Counted from the stretch's first letter, positions 9,734-18,310 are shown. The stretch is 64,000 nucleotides of DNA from Advenella faeciporci (GCF_014652395.1 NZ_BMYS01000010.1:1-64000), one strand, 5' to 3'. Numbers and translations: made by a program. Notes: generated from the sequence alone by a model not told the origin.

Positions 9734-10218
9734 AAGAAAACAACTCCTTAAATAATTAATGAAATTTATAGCTTTTATATGACGCGTATATGACTGGGAA
9801 ATCATCCGCGCGGGTAAGCCGGCGCCGCTCATCACAGATCATCAGATCAATGTGTGATTCACTCATTCTACCGCTTCCAGGATTTAATGAAAGAGGTGCC
9901 GATACCAACTGCACGGGCACCAGCCATGCGCATAAAAGAGAATTTGCCCTGCTCACTCTTATATAAGAGCACTGAAGATGAGAATGGTTTCAAAACTGCG
10001 GAGTTCTCAACAGGGACGGGCATCCAATAGCTGAAAAAACACAAAACATAATAATAAAAATAATTCTCATTTACAAATAAATAGTTTTTAGAGATAATGA
10101 TTCCCATTATTTTTTATATGATTGAAGGAAGCTTACTCCAGCCTGCAGGTGGCATTTTTTGCCACTCATGCACTAATGTTTACCCCTTATTTACCCTATA
10201 CAAACAAAGGATACTTAA
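9734..10218. other. Divergent intergenic region with Fur site
   Basis: This 485-base gap separates ppk2 (leftward) from a siderophore-binding protein gene (rightward). The right half is A/T-rich and contains the Fur box listed separately. Short open frames on the minus strand (9756-9956, 9868-10107) lack ribosome binding sites and family-like sequence, so they are not called. Confidence 0.5.
10093..10111 (+). promoter_or_regulatory. Fur box
   Basis: GATAATGATTCCCATTATT matches 15 of 19 positions of the classical Fur consensus. A second, weaker Fur-like stretch (AATAATTCTCATTTAC, 10059-10074) lies just upstream. The site is 108 bases before the start of the binding-protein gene, so that gene is probably repressed by iron. 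Confidence 0.75.
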
Positions 10219-11175
10219 ATGAAGCCCAAGTTACAAAAAACGAAATGGCTCACCTTGCTGCAGGCAGCGATAGCCATCACTTTTGCCACGACTACCGGGC
10301 CTGCTTTGGCACAGGATACGCAAGTCAAAGTGCAACATGCCAAAGGCGTGGCCAGCATCAAGGCCCAGCCCGCCAAAACCGCCGTTTTTGATTTGCCAAC
10401 CCTGGATAACATGCAAGCATTGGACATTCAGGCAAGCGCAGTGGCCAACTCGCGCTTTCCTGAGTTTCTCGCGGCTTATAACGAAGAAAACATACCCAGG
10501 GTAGGCACCCTGTTTGAACCCGATCACCTGGCGCTTGCCAACGTTGCCCCGGACTTGATTTTTGTGGGTGGCCGCTCCAGTGACAAATTTGATGACGTGC
10601 TTAAAATTGCCCCAACCTTGGACATGAATATTGATACAAAAGCCCCCCTGGAAAGCATCAAGCGCAACGTGAACACCCTGGGCAAGATTTTTGACAAGGA
10701 AGCACAGGCAGCCGAAGCCCTGGATAAACTGAATGCATCCATAAACACCTTGAAAGCCAAATCCGCCAAGGCCGGCAATGCCATGATGATTCTGTCCATC
10801 GGTGACAAAGCCAGCGCTTTTGGACCCGGTTCCCGCTTTGGCATGATTTATGACGTATTTGGCTTTACACCCAATGCCGCGGTCAAAGACCTTTCCACCA
10901 CAGACCGCCACCCCTTCAAACTGGAAGATATTGCCAAGGCCGACCCCGACTGGCTATTTGTGATTGATCGCCACGCAGCCACGGGCAGCAACACCGACAA
11001 ACCTTCCAGCAAGGAAGTACTGGAAAAATCCATCATCGGACAGACCCGTGCTGCCAAAAACAACCAGATTGTTTATGTCGACCCATACAACTGGTACATC
11101 CTGGGTAGCGCGGGTTTGACTTCTATGCAACAGAATATTGACCAGATTTCTGCCGCACTGGATGCAAAAAAATAA
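10219..11175 (+). CDS. Iron-siderophore ABC transporter periplasmic binding protein
   Basis: This 318-residue protein has a cleavable signal peptide (basic MKPKLQKTKW, a hydrophobic stretch, then GPALAQ) and a helical-backbone solute-binding domain of the FepB/FatB/CeuE type. Family features are the TAVFDLPTLDNMQAL start, the LANVAPDLIFVGGRSS segment, a long connecting helix near residues 160-180 and the C-terminal DPYNWYILGSAGL. It has no lipobox, so it should be soluble in the periplasm. AAAGGA lies 7 bases before the ATG. The upstream Fur box fits iron uptake. No permease or ATPase gene follows, so it must work with a transporter encoded elsewhere. The ligand (catecholate or petrobactin-like) is a guess. 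Confidence 0.87.
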   Translation: MKPKLQKTKWLTLLQAAIAITFATTTGPALAQDTQVKVQHAKGVASIKAQPAKTAVFDLPTLDNMQALDIQASAVANSRFPEFLAAYNEENIPRVGTLFEPDHLALANVAPDLIFVGGRSSDKFDDVLKIAPTLDMNIDTKAPLESIKRNVNTLGKIFDKEAQAAEALDKLNASINTLKAKSAKAGNAMMILSIGDKASAFGPGSRFGMIYDVFGFTPNAAVKDLSTTDRHPFKLEDIAKADPDWLFVIDRHAATGSNTDKPSSKEVLEKSIIGQTRAAKNNQIVYVDPYNWYILGSAGLTSMQQNIDQISAALDAKK

Positions 11176-11287
11176 AACCGGATTTTGAAATTTGAATTGC
11201 CCCCAAAACCCTGTGACCTACAGACGTTATGAGGGCAATTTCCCGGGTGCCGCCAAGCAGCACAAAAAACAGTAAAGTAAATAATCC

Positions 11288-12196
11288 TCAGGCACACCCC
11301 TTCACAGCTTCACGGATATCCTCCTCGCTCACATCCCGCATATGCGTTGCTATAGACCAGTTATGCCCAAACGGGTCTTTAAGGACACCATAACGATCTC
11401 CCCAAAAAGTATCATCCATTGGCATAACGGGGGTTGCACCGGCTGCAATGGCCTGCTCATAAATCGCATCGGCGTTGTCCACATATAAATGCACCGTAAC
11501 CGGTGATCCATTAAGTGCAACAGGCCCCAGCGCACCCCATTGTTTGTTCTCATCCATAAGCATGACAACCGAATCACCGATACGGATTTCAGCATGCATC
11601 AACTTACCATCCGGATCGGCCAGACGGGATATTTTTTTTGCATTAAAGGCTTTTGTATAAAACTCGATTGCCTTGCTGGCACCAGCACACACCAAATGTG
11701 GCGTCACCGTATTCATGCCCGACGGCACTGACCTGACTTTATGTTCATTATCAGGGTCAAGATCAAACAAAGCCTTAAAAGACATCATATCGAACGGCAC
11801 AGAAAAATGCTCATGTTCGATCAGCCATTGCCCGTCCACTTTTTTATAGCCGGATGTAATCCTCATCCAAGAGACATGCTGCTGACCGCTTTCATCCTTT
11901 TCTCCGCAACGAACCAGACAATAAACCAGCGCCAGCCCCCCGCTAACGGAAATATGCATCTCGGCAGGTTCAAATACCATGTCATTGGCACACATTTCAA
12001 GGCAGAACTGCCAATGTTTGCCATAAGCCTCTTTACCCTTGAAACGCAACTGCAAAACGGCATCGTAGGCAACCACATCGGGTGTATAGCTTGACATTAT
12101 CTGATTGATATCCCGCGTCTGTATTGCACCCTGCCAGCGTTGTATTGCCTGCCTGACTTCTGACTGTGCTGCCGAGTTTCCATTTGAAGCATTCAT
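11288..12196 (-). CDS. SnoaL-like plus VOC (PhnB-type) fusion protein
   Basis: The 302-residue product joins two small folds. Residues about 8-140 form a SnoaL/NTF2-like domain (IQTRDINQIMSSYTPDVVAYD, WMRITSGYKKVDGQWLIEHEH). Residues about 160-285 form a PhnB-type glyoxalase/VOC domain (TPHLVCAGASKAIEFYTKAF, MPMDDTFWGDRYGVLKDPFG). Both halves are usually separate short proteins of unknown or varied function. I choose the ATG at 12196, which has GGAG seven bases upstream, over a GTG one codon earlier. The function is unknown. Its neighbours do not suggest a pathway. Confidence 0.8.
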   Translation of the reverse strand: MNASNGNSAAQSEVRQAIQRWQGAIQTRDINQIMSSYTPDVVAYDAVLQLRFKGKEAYGKHWQFCLEMCANDMVFEPAEMHISVSGGLALVYCLVRCGEKDESGQQHVSWMRITSGYKKVDGQWLIEHEHFSVPFDMMSFKALFDLDPDNEHKVRSVPSGMNTVTPHLVCAGASKAIEFYTKAFNAKKISRLADPDGKLMHAEIRIGDSVVMLMDENKQWGALGPVALNGSPVTVHLYVDNADAIYEQAIAAGATPVMPMDDTFWGDRYGVLKDPFGHNWSIATHMRDVSEEDIREAVKGCA

Positions 12197-12285
12197 CACA
12201 CTGCTCCCATTGCAAAAAATGGCAAGGCTACTTAAACAATAAACAACACTGAGATAACTGCTTCAATAGCCCTGCCAAAATAACA

Positions 12286-12669
12286 CTACTGTTTAATCAC
12301 ATGCCAGACATTCTGGACATCATCCCCAACCATGTCTCCCTGCTTCATGTCTCTTTTATACAGGTACAAAGGCTGTCCCTTATAAGCCCATTGCCTGCTT
12401 GCATCATCGCGCATGATAATACTGTAATCCCCTTCGGCATTGCCATCTGCAGCAGCCAAAAGCGGTGGCCAATTCTGGGCACACCGGTCATTACAGACAC
12501 TTTTACCTGGCATATCGCGGTCTTTATCATAGGTATATAAAGTCATGCCTTCGACATTAACCAATATACCGTTCATTGCTTTTACCGGCGGGCCTGCCGC
12601 ACGGGCACTTTCACTGGCGAATCCACAACCCAAACTGGCCAAGGCCAGCATAAGTAATAGCTTCCTCAT
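12286..12669 (-). CDS. Secreted COG4315-type repeat protein
   Basis: This 127-residue protein has a signal peptide (MRKLLLMLALASLGCGFA). Two copies of the short WPP...L/Y motif family known as secreted repeat of unknown function follow: MTLYTYDKDR...CNDRCAQNWPPLLA and QWAYKGQPLYLYKRD. The family is common in proteobacterial envelopes and its role is unknown. Two cysteines (C-N-D-R-C) may form a disulfide. The ribosome binding site GGGAG (12676-12680) sits 6 bases before the ATG at 12669, which makes this start better than the ATG at 12675. Confidence 0.85.
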   Translation of the reverse strand: MRKLLLMLALASLGCGFASESARAAGPPVKAMNGILVNVEGMTLYTYDKDRDMPGKSVCNDRCAQNWPPLLAAADGNAEGDYSIIMRDDASRQWAYKGQPLYLYKRDMKQGDMVGDDVQNVWHVIKQ

Positions 12670-12830
12670 TTTCATCTCCCTTATGGCTAAAAAAGACAAG
12701 AGAAACTGGCTTGTATTGCTATTGGCCAGCCTATACAGGATAAACCTAAATCATTGAAAACAAATAACTTTTTTTAAAATCACAAATTATTTTTTATTTC
12801 CGGTTTGTAACCTTGTGGGCAGGCATGGGG

Positions 12831-12895
12831 TCGTTCCCACTCAGGAGCATCGGAACGAGATAGAAAAAAGAAACTCCCACGCAGGAGCGTGGGAG
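12831..12895. repeat. REP-like palindromic pair
   Basis: Two related hairpins stand side by side. The first has arms TCGTTCC (12831-12837) and GGAACGA (12852-12858). The second has perfect 9-bp arms CTCCCACGC (12874-12882) and GCGTGGGAG (12887-12895) around the loop AGGA. Both contain CAGGAGC in the loop region. Such units resemble REP elements spread by RAYT transposases in proteobacteria. No transposase gene is nearby. Confidence 0.6.
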
Positions 12896-12961
12896 CCAGA
12901 GACGGATATTGCCCGCCAGGGACCCTATGGCTGCACCAACCTGCAGCCAGCTTGTTAAGCT

Positions 12962-13744
12962 TTATTTCACATATTTGCGGAATTCGGGTTTGCGTTTCTC
13001 ACGGAAAGCGTTACCACCCTCTTTGGACTCATCAGTGTCGTAATACATTTTCAGGGCGTGCATGGACAGTGAAGACATGGCACGGATCATTTCGCTATCC
13101 ACGTTGAATGAACGTTTTGCCAAGGCAATGGCGGTTGGACTTTTCTCGTTGATTTCATCGCACCATTTCTGTACTTCTTCGTCTAACTGGTCATGTGGCA
13201 CCACGGCATTGACCAGCCCCATTGCCAATGCTTCCTGGGCCGTATAACGGCGGCACAAATACCAGATTTCACGGGCTCTTTTCTCTCCGACCACACGTGC
13301 CAGGTAAGCCGTACCAAAACCGGGATCAACCGAACCCACTTTAGGGCCCACCTGACCCAACTGGGCCTTGTCAGAAGCAATAGCCAGGTCACATACCGTT
13401 ACCAATACGTTACCGCCACCTACTGCAAAACCGTTAACACGGGCAATCACGGGTTTATTGATATCGCGGATAACGCTTTGCAGTTCCTCTACCGGCAGGC
13501 CAATCACACCTCGACCGCCGTAATCACCATCTTTACCGGATTGGTCACCACCGGTACAAAATGCCTTGTCTCCGGCCCCTGTCAATACAACCACGCCTAC
13601 GCTTTTATCTACTTCAGCGCGCTTGAAAGCGTCAATCAGTTCTTCGCAGGTTTGTGCATCAAAAGCATTATAAACTTCAGGTCGGTTAATGGTAATACGT
13701 GCTGTGCCATTGTTAACCTCGTACAGAATTTTTTCGTATGACAT
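12962..13744 (-). CDS. badI: 2-ketocyclohexanecarboxyl-CoA hydrolase BadI
   Basis: This 260-residue crotonase-fold enzyme resembles MenB and BadI. BadI opens the ring of 2-ketocyclohexanecarboxyl-CoA to pimeloyl-CoA. Residues seen are the oxyanion-hole segments AFCTGGDQS (about 70) and GFAVGGGN (about 110), then the VGSVDPGFGTAYLARVVGEKRAREIWYLCRRY block. The C-terminus ALKMYYDTDESKEG...RKPEFRKYVK closely matches my memory of Rhodopseudomonas BadI. It lies 51 bases after badH and shares its transcript. The context of badH, aliB and aliA separates it from menaquinone MenB. Confidence 0.9.
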   Translation of the reverse strand: MSYEKILYEVNNGTARITINRPEVYNAFDAQTCEELIDAFKRAEVDKSVGVVVLTGAGDKAFCTGGDQSGKDGDYGGRGVIGLPVEELQSVIRDINKPVIARVNGFAVGGGNVLVTVCDLAIASDKAQLGQVGPKVGSVDPGFGTAYLARVVGEKRAREIWYLCRRYTAQEALAMGLVNAVVPHDQLDEEVQKWCDEINEKSPTAIALAKRSFNVDSEMIRAMSSLSMHALKMYYDTDESKEGGNAFREKRKPEFRKYVK

Positions 13745-13795
13745 GATGAATCCCTCTTCCAGAATAATTTGTTTTAACTTGAAGCAAATAACAAT

Positions 13796-14563
13796 TTAAC
13801 CAACCATGGTAAGACCACCAGACACACTAATCACCTGTCCGGTAATGAAAGCAGCCTCGTCACTGGCCAGGAAAGCCACTGCACCCGCCAAGTCTTCGGG
13901 CTGACCAAGACGACCGAAAGGAATTGCACGGGTCAAGCCGTTGCGCAGTTTTTCACCGTACTCGCCTTCACCGCAGAAATCGCGGAACAACAGCGTATCG
14001 GTTGGGCCAGGACACACCACGTTAACGTTGATCTGTTTTCTTGCCAGCTCACGGGCAATGGTTTTGGAGAAGGCGATTAAACCGCCTTTGCACATGGCGT
14101 ACACGGATTCGCCACTGGAGCCAACGCGGGCTGCATCAGAGGCAATATTTACCACACGACCCTTGCCGCGCTCTGACATGCCTTTGAGTACCGCATGGTG
14201 CATGTACAACACACCAAAGAAGTTGATGTCGACAATTTTTTCCCACAATTCCTTATTGGTATCCAGGAAATTGCCGGCCCGGTCCCAGCCTGCGTTATTA
14301 ACCAATACATCAATCGGCCCCAGTGTGCTTTCAATGTTGTTCACACACTCAATGACTGACTCCTGATTGGTCAGGTTTACCAGGAAAGTTTGCGCGAAGC
14401 CACCCGCTGCCTTGATTTTTTCTACGGTTTTATCGCCGGCTTCCTGGTTGATATCAACCACTGCCACTTTGGCACCCGCCTGACCAAACCGCTCGCAAAT
14501 GGCGCTGCCAATACCACCACCACCACCGGTCACCAATACAACTTTATCTTTTAATCCAAACAT
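13796..14563 (-). CDS. badH: 2-hydroxycyclohexanecarboxyl-CoA dehydrogenase BadH
   Basis: This 255-residue short-chain dehydrogenase has the cofactor loop TGGGGGIG, the NNAG motif and the catalytic triad of Ser in NIASDAARVGSSGES and Tyr/Lys in YAMCK. BadH oxidises 2-hydroxycyclohexanecarboxyl-CoA to the 2-keto compound with NAD+. The general SDR sequence alone would not fix the substrate. Position next to badI and the divergent MarR gene does. GGAG lies 7 bases before the ATG. Confidence 0.87.
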   Translation of the reverse strand: MFGLKDKVVLVTGGGGGIGSAICERFGQAGAKVAVVDINQEAGDKTVEKIKAAGGFAQTFLVNLTNQESVIECVNNIESTLGPIDVLVNNAGWDRAGNFLDTNKELWEKIVDINFFGVLYMHHAVLKGMSERGKGRVVNIASDAARVGSSGESVYAMCKGGLIAFSKTIARELARKQINVNVVCPGPTDTLLFRDFCGEGEYGEKLRNGLTRAIPFGRLGQPEDLAGAVAFLASDEAAFITGQVISVSGGLTMVG

Positions 14564-14624
14564 TATGTTTCTCCACTAAAATAAGTCTATATGCTTAATG
14601 AACCCATTCTTCACTTAAATAATC

Positions 14625-15095
14625 ATGACTACTTCCGATCAAGACAAAGAAGCAGCAATTTATGAAATCAATAACCGGCTTTTTTTCCGTTTTTTCCAGG
14701 CTGCCAACACCCTTCATACCAAAGGCACTCAGGCTCTGGAAGAGTTTGGCGTAACCACCCAGCAATGGTCTGTGCTGGGTGCCTTGTCCAGACCCAAGGC
14801 GGAAAACGGCATGAGCGTGAATGAGCTGTCCCGCTATCTGCTGATTACCCGCCAGAACCTGACCGGCCTGCTTGGCCGTCTTGAGCGTGATGGCTATATC
14901 GTCCGCACACCCAGTACCGAAGACCGCCGATCCATCAGGGTTTCCTTAAGCCCCAAAGGAAAAGAACTCTGGAAGAACCTGGCTGAGCCTATTCATCAGT
15001 TTTATGACCTTGCACTGAAGAACATTTCCTTTGATGACCGCCTGGCCCTTATCCATTACATCAATACCTTGCAGCAAAATATGTCAAAAATTTAA
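14625..15095 (+). CDS. badR: MarR-family regulator (BadR-like)
   Basis: This 156-residue winged-helix regulator shows MSVNELSRYLLITRQNLTGLLGRLERDGYI as recognition helix and wing, then TPSTEDRRSIRVSLSPKGKEL, which is the MarR DRR wing signature. It is read divergently from badH with 61 bases between them, and convergently with aliB, whose stop lies 3 bases from its own. In Rhodopseudomonas, BadR represses cyclohexanecarboxylate genes until a CoA thioester is made. The same role is inferred here. Palindromes upstream of aliB and aliA are possible targets. Confidence 0.82.
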   Translation: MTTSDQDKEAAIYEINNRLFFRFFQAANTLHTKGTQALEEFGVTTQQWSVLGALSRPKAENGMSVNELSRYLLITRQNLTGLLGRLERDGYIVRTPSTEDRRSIRVSLSPKGKELWKNLAEPIHQFYDLALKNISFDDRLALIHYINTLQQNMSKI

Positions 15096-15098
15096 GTT

Positions 15099-16247
15099 TC
15101 AACTTAATTTAAGGCCTGTTTTTGTACGGGCAATAATCATTTTCATGATTTGTGCGGTACCATCGCCAATTTGCAGGCCAAGCACATCCCTTAGACGCTG
15201 CTCATAAGGGTAATCTTTGGCATAACCACCATGCCCATGAAACAGCAGACACTGGTAAATAATGTCATAAGACAGTTTTGGCCCCCACCATTTGCACATG
15301 GCCGCCTGTGAGGTATGGGGCAAATCCTTGTCTTTAAGCCAAAGCGTTTCCAGGCAAACCAAGCGGGCAGCCTGGTAATAGGTTTCATATTCGGCCAGCG
15401 GAAAACTGACCCCCTGGTTTTCCACGATGGGCTTGCCAAAAGTTTCACGCTCTTTGGCATACTCCCAGGTTTCATCCAAAGAGGCACGCGCCACGGCCAG
15501 GCATTGCAACCCGATTAACGCCCGGCTATAGTCAAAACCCTGCATGACCTGGGTAAAACCTTTACCCTCTTCGCCCAGCATATGACTGGCAGGCACTTTG
15601 ACCCCATCAAAAAATATTGAACCCCGCCCCACACAACGCGTACCCAGGTCATCAAAAGCGGTACGGGTAATACCTGGAAAATCCATGGGTACCAAAAATG
15701 CGCTAATCCCTTTGGCACCCTTGATATCGCTGTTGGTTCGGGCAAAAACCACGGCCACATCGGCCTGATCAGCCAGTGAAATTGAGGTTTTTTCACCCGT
15801 CAGGACATAATGATCACCTTCTTTAACCGCCTTTAATTGCAAAGCAGCGGCGTCAGAACCGGCTGAAGGCTCGGTCAATGCAATCGCAATCAGTTTTTCT
15901 CCGGCAATGATTTTTGGCAACCATTCCTGCTTGATGGATTCGCTGGCAAAACGGTTCACGATTTGACCGCATAATGACACCAGCAAGCTGACATAAGCCA
16001 TGTTGAAATCCGAAGCGGACAGCTGCTCAAGCAGCAGACCGCTGGTTACGCAGTCCATACCCATACCGCCATAAGCCTCGGGCATTTCCACACCCAGCAA
16101 GCCCAAATCACCCATCTGGCGCACAATCTCCAGTTCAAGGCGTCCTGTTTTATCTCGGTGCTGATAGCCGGGTGCCAGTACCTCTCGTGCAAACCTGCCT
16201 GCACTTTCCACCAATACCCGCTGATCTTCTGTAATTGAAAATTCCAT
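15099..16247 (-). CDS. aliB: Cyclohexanecarboxyl-CoA dehydrogenase AliB (acyl-CoA dehydrogenase)
   Basis: This 382-residue acyl-CoA dehydrogenase has an all-alpha N-terminal domain, the FAD/substrate segment ALTEPSAGSDAAAL (about residue 125) and a C-terminal helical domain. The usual catalytic Glu of the short/medium-chain group lies in a YEGT motif. Here the equivalent is IGDGTAQI, with Asp at about 362. The inferred reaction is oxidation of cyclohexanecarboxyl-CoA to the 1-ene, passing electrons to ETF. AGAGG precedes the ATG. It is divergent from aliA across 261 bases. Confidence 0.85.
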   Translation of the reverse strand: MEFSITEDQRVLVESAGRFAREVLAPGYQHRDKTGRLELEIVRQMGDLGLLGVEMPEAYGGMGMDCVTSGLLLEQLSASDFNMAYVSLLVSLCGQIVNRFASESIKQEWLPKIIAGEKLIAIALTEPSAGSDAAALQLKAVKEGDHYVLTGEKTSISLADQADVAVVFARTNSDIKGAKGISAFLVPMDFPGITRTAFDDLGTRCVGRGSIFFDGVKVPASHMLGEEGKGFTQVMQGFDYSRALIGLQCLAVARASLDETWEYAKERETFGKPIVENQGVSFPLAEYETYYQAARLVCLETLWLKDKDLPHTSQAAMCKWWGPKLSYDIIYQCLLFHGHGGYAKDYPYEQRLRDVLGLQIGDGTAQIMKMIIARTKTGLKLS

Positions 16248-16276
16248 ATTGCCTCTTCAACCTAATTGGAATATAT

Positions 16277-16290
16277 GTAAATATATTTAC
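16277..16290. promoter_or_regulatory. Candidate operator, aliB side
   Basis: GTAAATATATTTAC is a perfect 14-base palindrome located 30 bases upstream of the aliB start. A near copy lies on the aliA side of the same intergenic region. Binding by the MarR-type BadR is inferred from position and symmetry only. Confidence 0.5.
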
Positions 16291-16424
16291 CTATTTGCCT
16301 ATAATTACATAATCCTTGACCAAGTTCAACAAAATTTACCCCTGATTTAATAAAAAAAGCAAAATGAAGGGAAAACACTAGTATTTTAATTACGGTCAAT
16401 GGTGAAGAATAATAAAAATATTAT

Positions 16425-16438
16425 GCAAATATATTTAC
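16425..16438. promoter_or_regulatory. Candidate operator, aliA side
   Basis: GCAAATATATTTAC differs by one base from the perfect palindrome near aliB. It is followed at once by TTACGTAAATACGTAA, itself nearly symmetrical. It lies 70 bases before the aliA start, where a repressor site would cover the promoter. Confidence 0.45.
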
Positions 16439-16508
16439 GTAAATACGTAAGGAACATATTCACCAATCCATAAGAATTTTTCATCCACTACTACCCACGA
16501 GACAGATC

Positions 16509-18143
16509 ATGAAATTTGACACATCCCTGATTGATGCACGCAAAGAAAAAATGACAACAAACGGCTTCTGGAAAAACAGGACTATCGAACACTTCTTCAG
16601 ACAGGCACTGGAAACGCATCCGGATAAAACTGCCGTTGTTGCCTATAAGGTCGATGGTAAAAACAGTGCTCCCGTGCGTCTTTCCTATCACCAGCTTAAT
16701 GCGCATATTGACACTATTGCCAAATCCCTTATCCGCCTGGGCATTCAACGCTCCGATGTAGTTAGTTTCCAGATTCCGAATAGCTGGGAGTTTATTGCCA
16801 TATCCCTGGCATGCGCCCGGATTGGCGCGGTGGCAAACCCCTTGATGCCCATTTTTCGCGATCGTGAATTAAGTTATATGCTAAAGTTTCTTGAATCCAA
16901 GGTCTTTATTGTCCCGTCCGTATTCAAAAATTTCAATTATGAAGAAATGGCCAACGGCCTGCTACACAAAATAGACACCCTCCAGCATATTGTGGTCGTT
17001 GGCGGTGAAAGCGAAAACAGCTTTGACAAACTCCTGCTGACAGACACCTCTTCCGCCCCCCTTGTTGCCGGTCCGGTTGAACCAGACGACATTCTTATCC
17101 TGATGTTCACATCCGGCACCACCGGCGAGCCGAAAGCGGTCATGCATACTTCCAATACGCTGTTTGCCGCCCTTGACGGTTTCGTTGACGCCCTTGAACT
17201 GAAAGACAGCGAAATTATCCTGGGCGCCTCTCCCATGGCACACCTTACTGGTTACGGTTATCTGGCCATGTTGCCCATCATGCTTAATTCAACCACCGTA
17301 GTCATGGACAGTTGGGACCCCAATTTTGCATTGCAAATCATCAATAAAGAAGCTGTTACCTTCAGCATGGCCTCCAGCCCCTTTGTTTTGGACATGTGCA
17401 ATGCGACTGAAAAGGGAGCACCGCGATCCCCGCAATTTACCAAGTTCTGCTGCGCTGGCGCCCCCATTCCACCCGTTGTGATAGAACGGGCCCATCAAAT
17501 CATGAACCTGACCGTATGCTCAGCCTGGGGCATGACCGAAAACGGCGCCATCACCATTACGACCCCCTCGAAGGCGCTGGAAAAATCCAGTATCAGCGAC
17601 GGCAGGGCCATTCCCGGCATTGAGCTGAAGATCGTTGATGGCAATGACAATGAGTTGCCACGCGGTGAAACAGGACGCCTGCTGGTAAGAGGCGCTTCCC
17701 AATGTGTTGGCTATTACAAAAAACCCGAACTTAACGCACTGACCGAAGACGATTGGTTTGATTCGGGTGACCTTGCCTTCATGGACCAAGAGGGGTATAT
17801 CCGCATCAATGGCCGCAGCAAGGATATCGTTATTCGCGGTGCGGAAAACATCCCCGTGGTTGAAATTGAAAACCTGCTTTACCAGCACCCCTCCATTGCC
17901 ACGGTTGCCATTGTAGGCTTTCCTGATGAACGGCTTGGCGAAAGGGCATGTGCCTTTGTAACGCTTAAAGAAGGTGCCAGCTTCTCTTTTGAGGAAATGA
18001 TTCAATATCTGAAAGAGAAAAAAGTGGCTAACCAGTACTTCCCCGAGAAACTGGAAATAAGGAGTGATTTACCCAGAACACCTAGCGGCAAACTGCAAAA
18101 ATTCATGCTGCGCGAGGAAGCCAAATCCTTCCAAATCAACTAA
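16509..18143 (+). CDS. aliA: Cyclohexanecarboxylate-CoA ligase AliA (AMP-forming)
   Basis: This 544-residue ANL-superfamily ligase has the ATP loop [17 protein letters not shown] (about residue 200), the [14 protein letters not shown] motif (about 337), the [22 protein letters not shown] hinge (about 417) and the catalytic lysine in [10 protein letters not shown] near the C-terminus. It would activate cyclohexanecarboxylate to its CoA ester, the entry step for aliB. It is read divergently from aliB. A truncated enoyl-CoA hydratase follows. Substrate is inferred from the neighbours, and AMP-ligases are hard to assign from sequence alone. Confidence 0.85.
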   Translation: MKFDTSLIDARKEKMTTNGFWKNRTIEHFFRQALETHPDKTAVVAYKVDGKNSAPVRLSYHQLNAHIDTIAKSLIRLGIQRSDVVSFQIPNSWEFIAISLACARIGAVANPLMPIFRDRELSYMLKFLESKVFIVPSVFKNFNYEEMANGLLHKIDTLQHIVVVGGESENSFDKLLLTDTSSAPLVAGPVEPDDILILMFTSGTTGEPKAVMHTSNTLFAALDGFVDALELKDSEIILGASPMAHLTGYGYLAMLPIMLNSTTVVMDSWDPNFALQIINKEAVTFSMASSPFVLDMCNATEKGAPRSPQFTKFCCAGAPIPPVVIERAHQIMNLTVCSAWGMTENGAITITTPSKALEKSSISDGRAIPGIELKIVDGNDNELPRGETGRLLVRGASQCVGYYKKPELNALTEDDWFDSGDLAFMDQEGYIRINGRSKDIVIRGAENIPVVEIENLLYQHPSIATVAIVGFPDERLGERACAFVTLKEGASFSFEEMIQYLKEKKVANQYFPEKLEIRSDLPRTPSGKLQKFMLREEAKSFQIN

Positions 18144-18184
18144 TCCGTCATGCGGGGACACTCCGGTCCTGTATAAAACCAGGG

Positions 18185-18307
18185 TCATTGAATGAAGGGC
18201 TCGCCTTTGAGCGAAAAATGCTTTATGCTACTTTTGCACTGGAGGATCGCAAGGAAGGCATGAATGCCTTTATTGAAAAACGACCGGCCAATTTCAATAA
18301 TCGTTAA
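18185..18307 (+). pseudogene. C-terminal remnant of an enoyl-CoA hydratase (probably badK)
   Basis: One reading frame between aliA and a terminator encodes [20 protein letters not shown], continued by [20 protein letters not shown] and a TAA stop at 18305-18307. This is the standard C-terminal end of crotonase-family enoyl-CoA hydratases. The other 210 or so residues, including the oxyanion holes and catalytic glutamates, are absent. Upstream of Ser18185 the frame loses family resemblance, so the break lies near 18180. It sits where a badK gene for cyclohex-1-enecarboxyl-CoA hydratase would be expected. No start codon or ribosome binding site is present. Confidence 0.8.
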
Positions 18308-18310
18308 TAA

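Noticed and set aside
9868-10107. 79-codon minus-strand frame over the Fur region
   Set aside because: Overlaps the Fur box and promoter, with low-complexity N-terminus and no start signal.
11193-11242. Inverted AATTGCCC/GGGCAATT after the siderophore-binding gene
   Set aside because: Long loop and no T-run after the second arm; not a convincing terminator.
12831-12895. CRISPR-like repeat
   Set aside because: Only two unlike hairpins and no spacer array; better as REP-like. No CRISPR or cas genes seen in the window.
12889-13107. 72-codon frame crossing the REP-like repeat and badI
   Set aside because: Antisense to the end of badI and partly made of repeat sequence.
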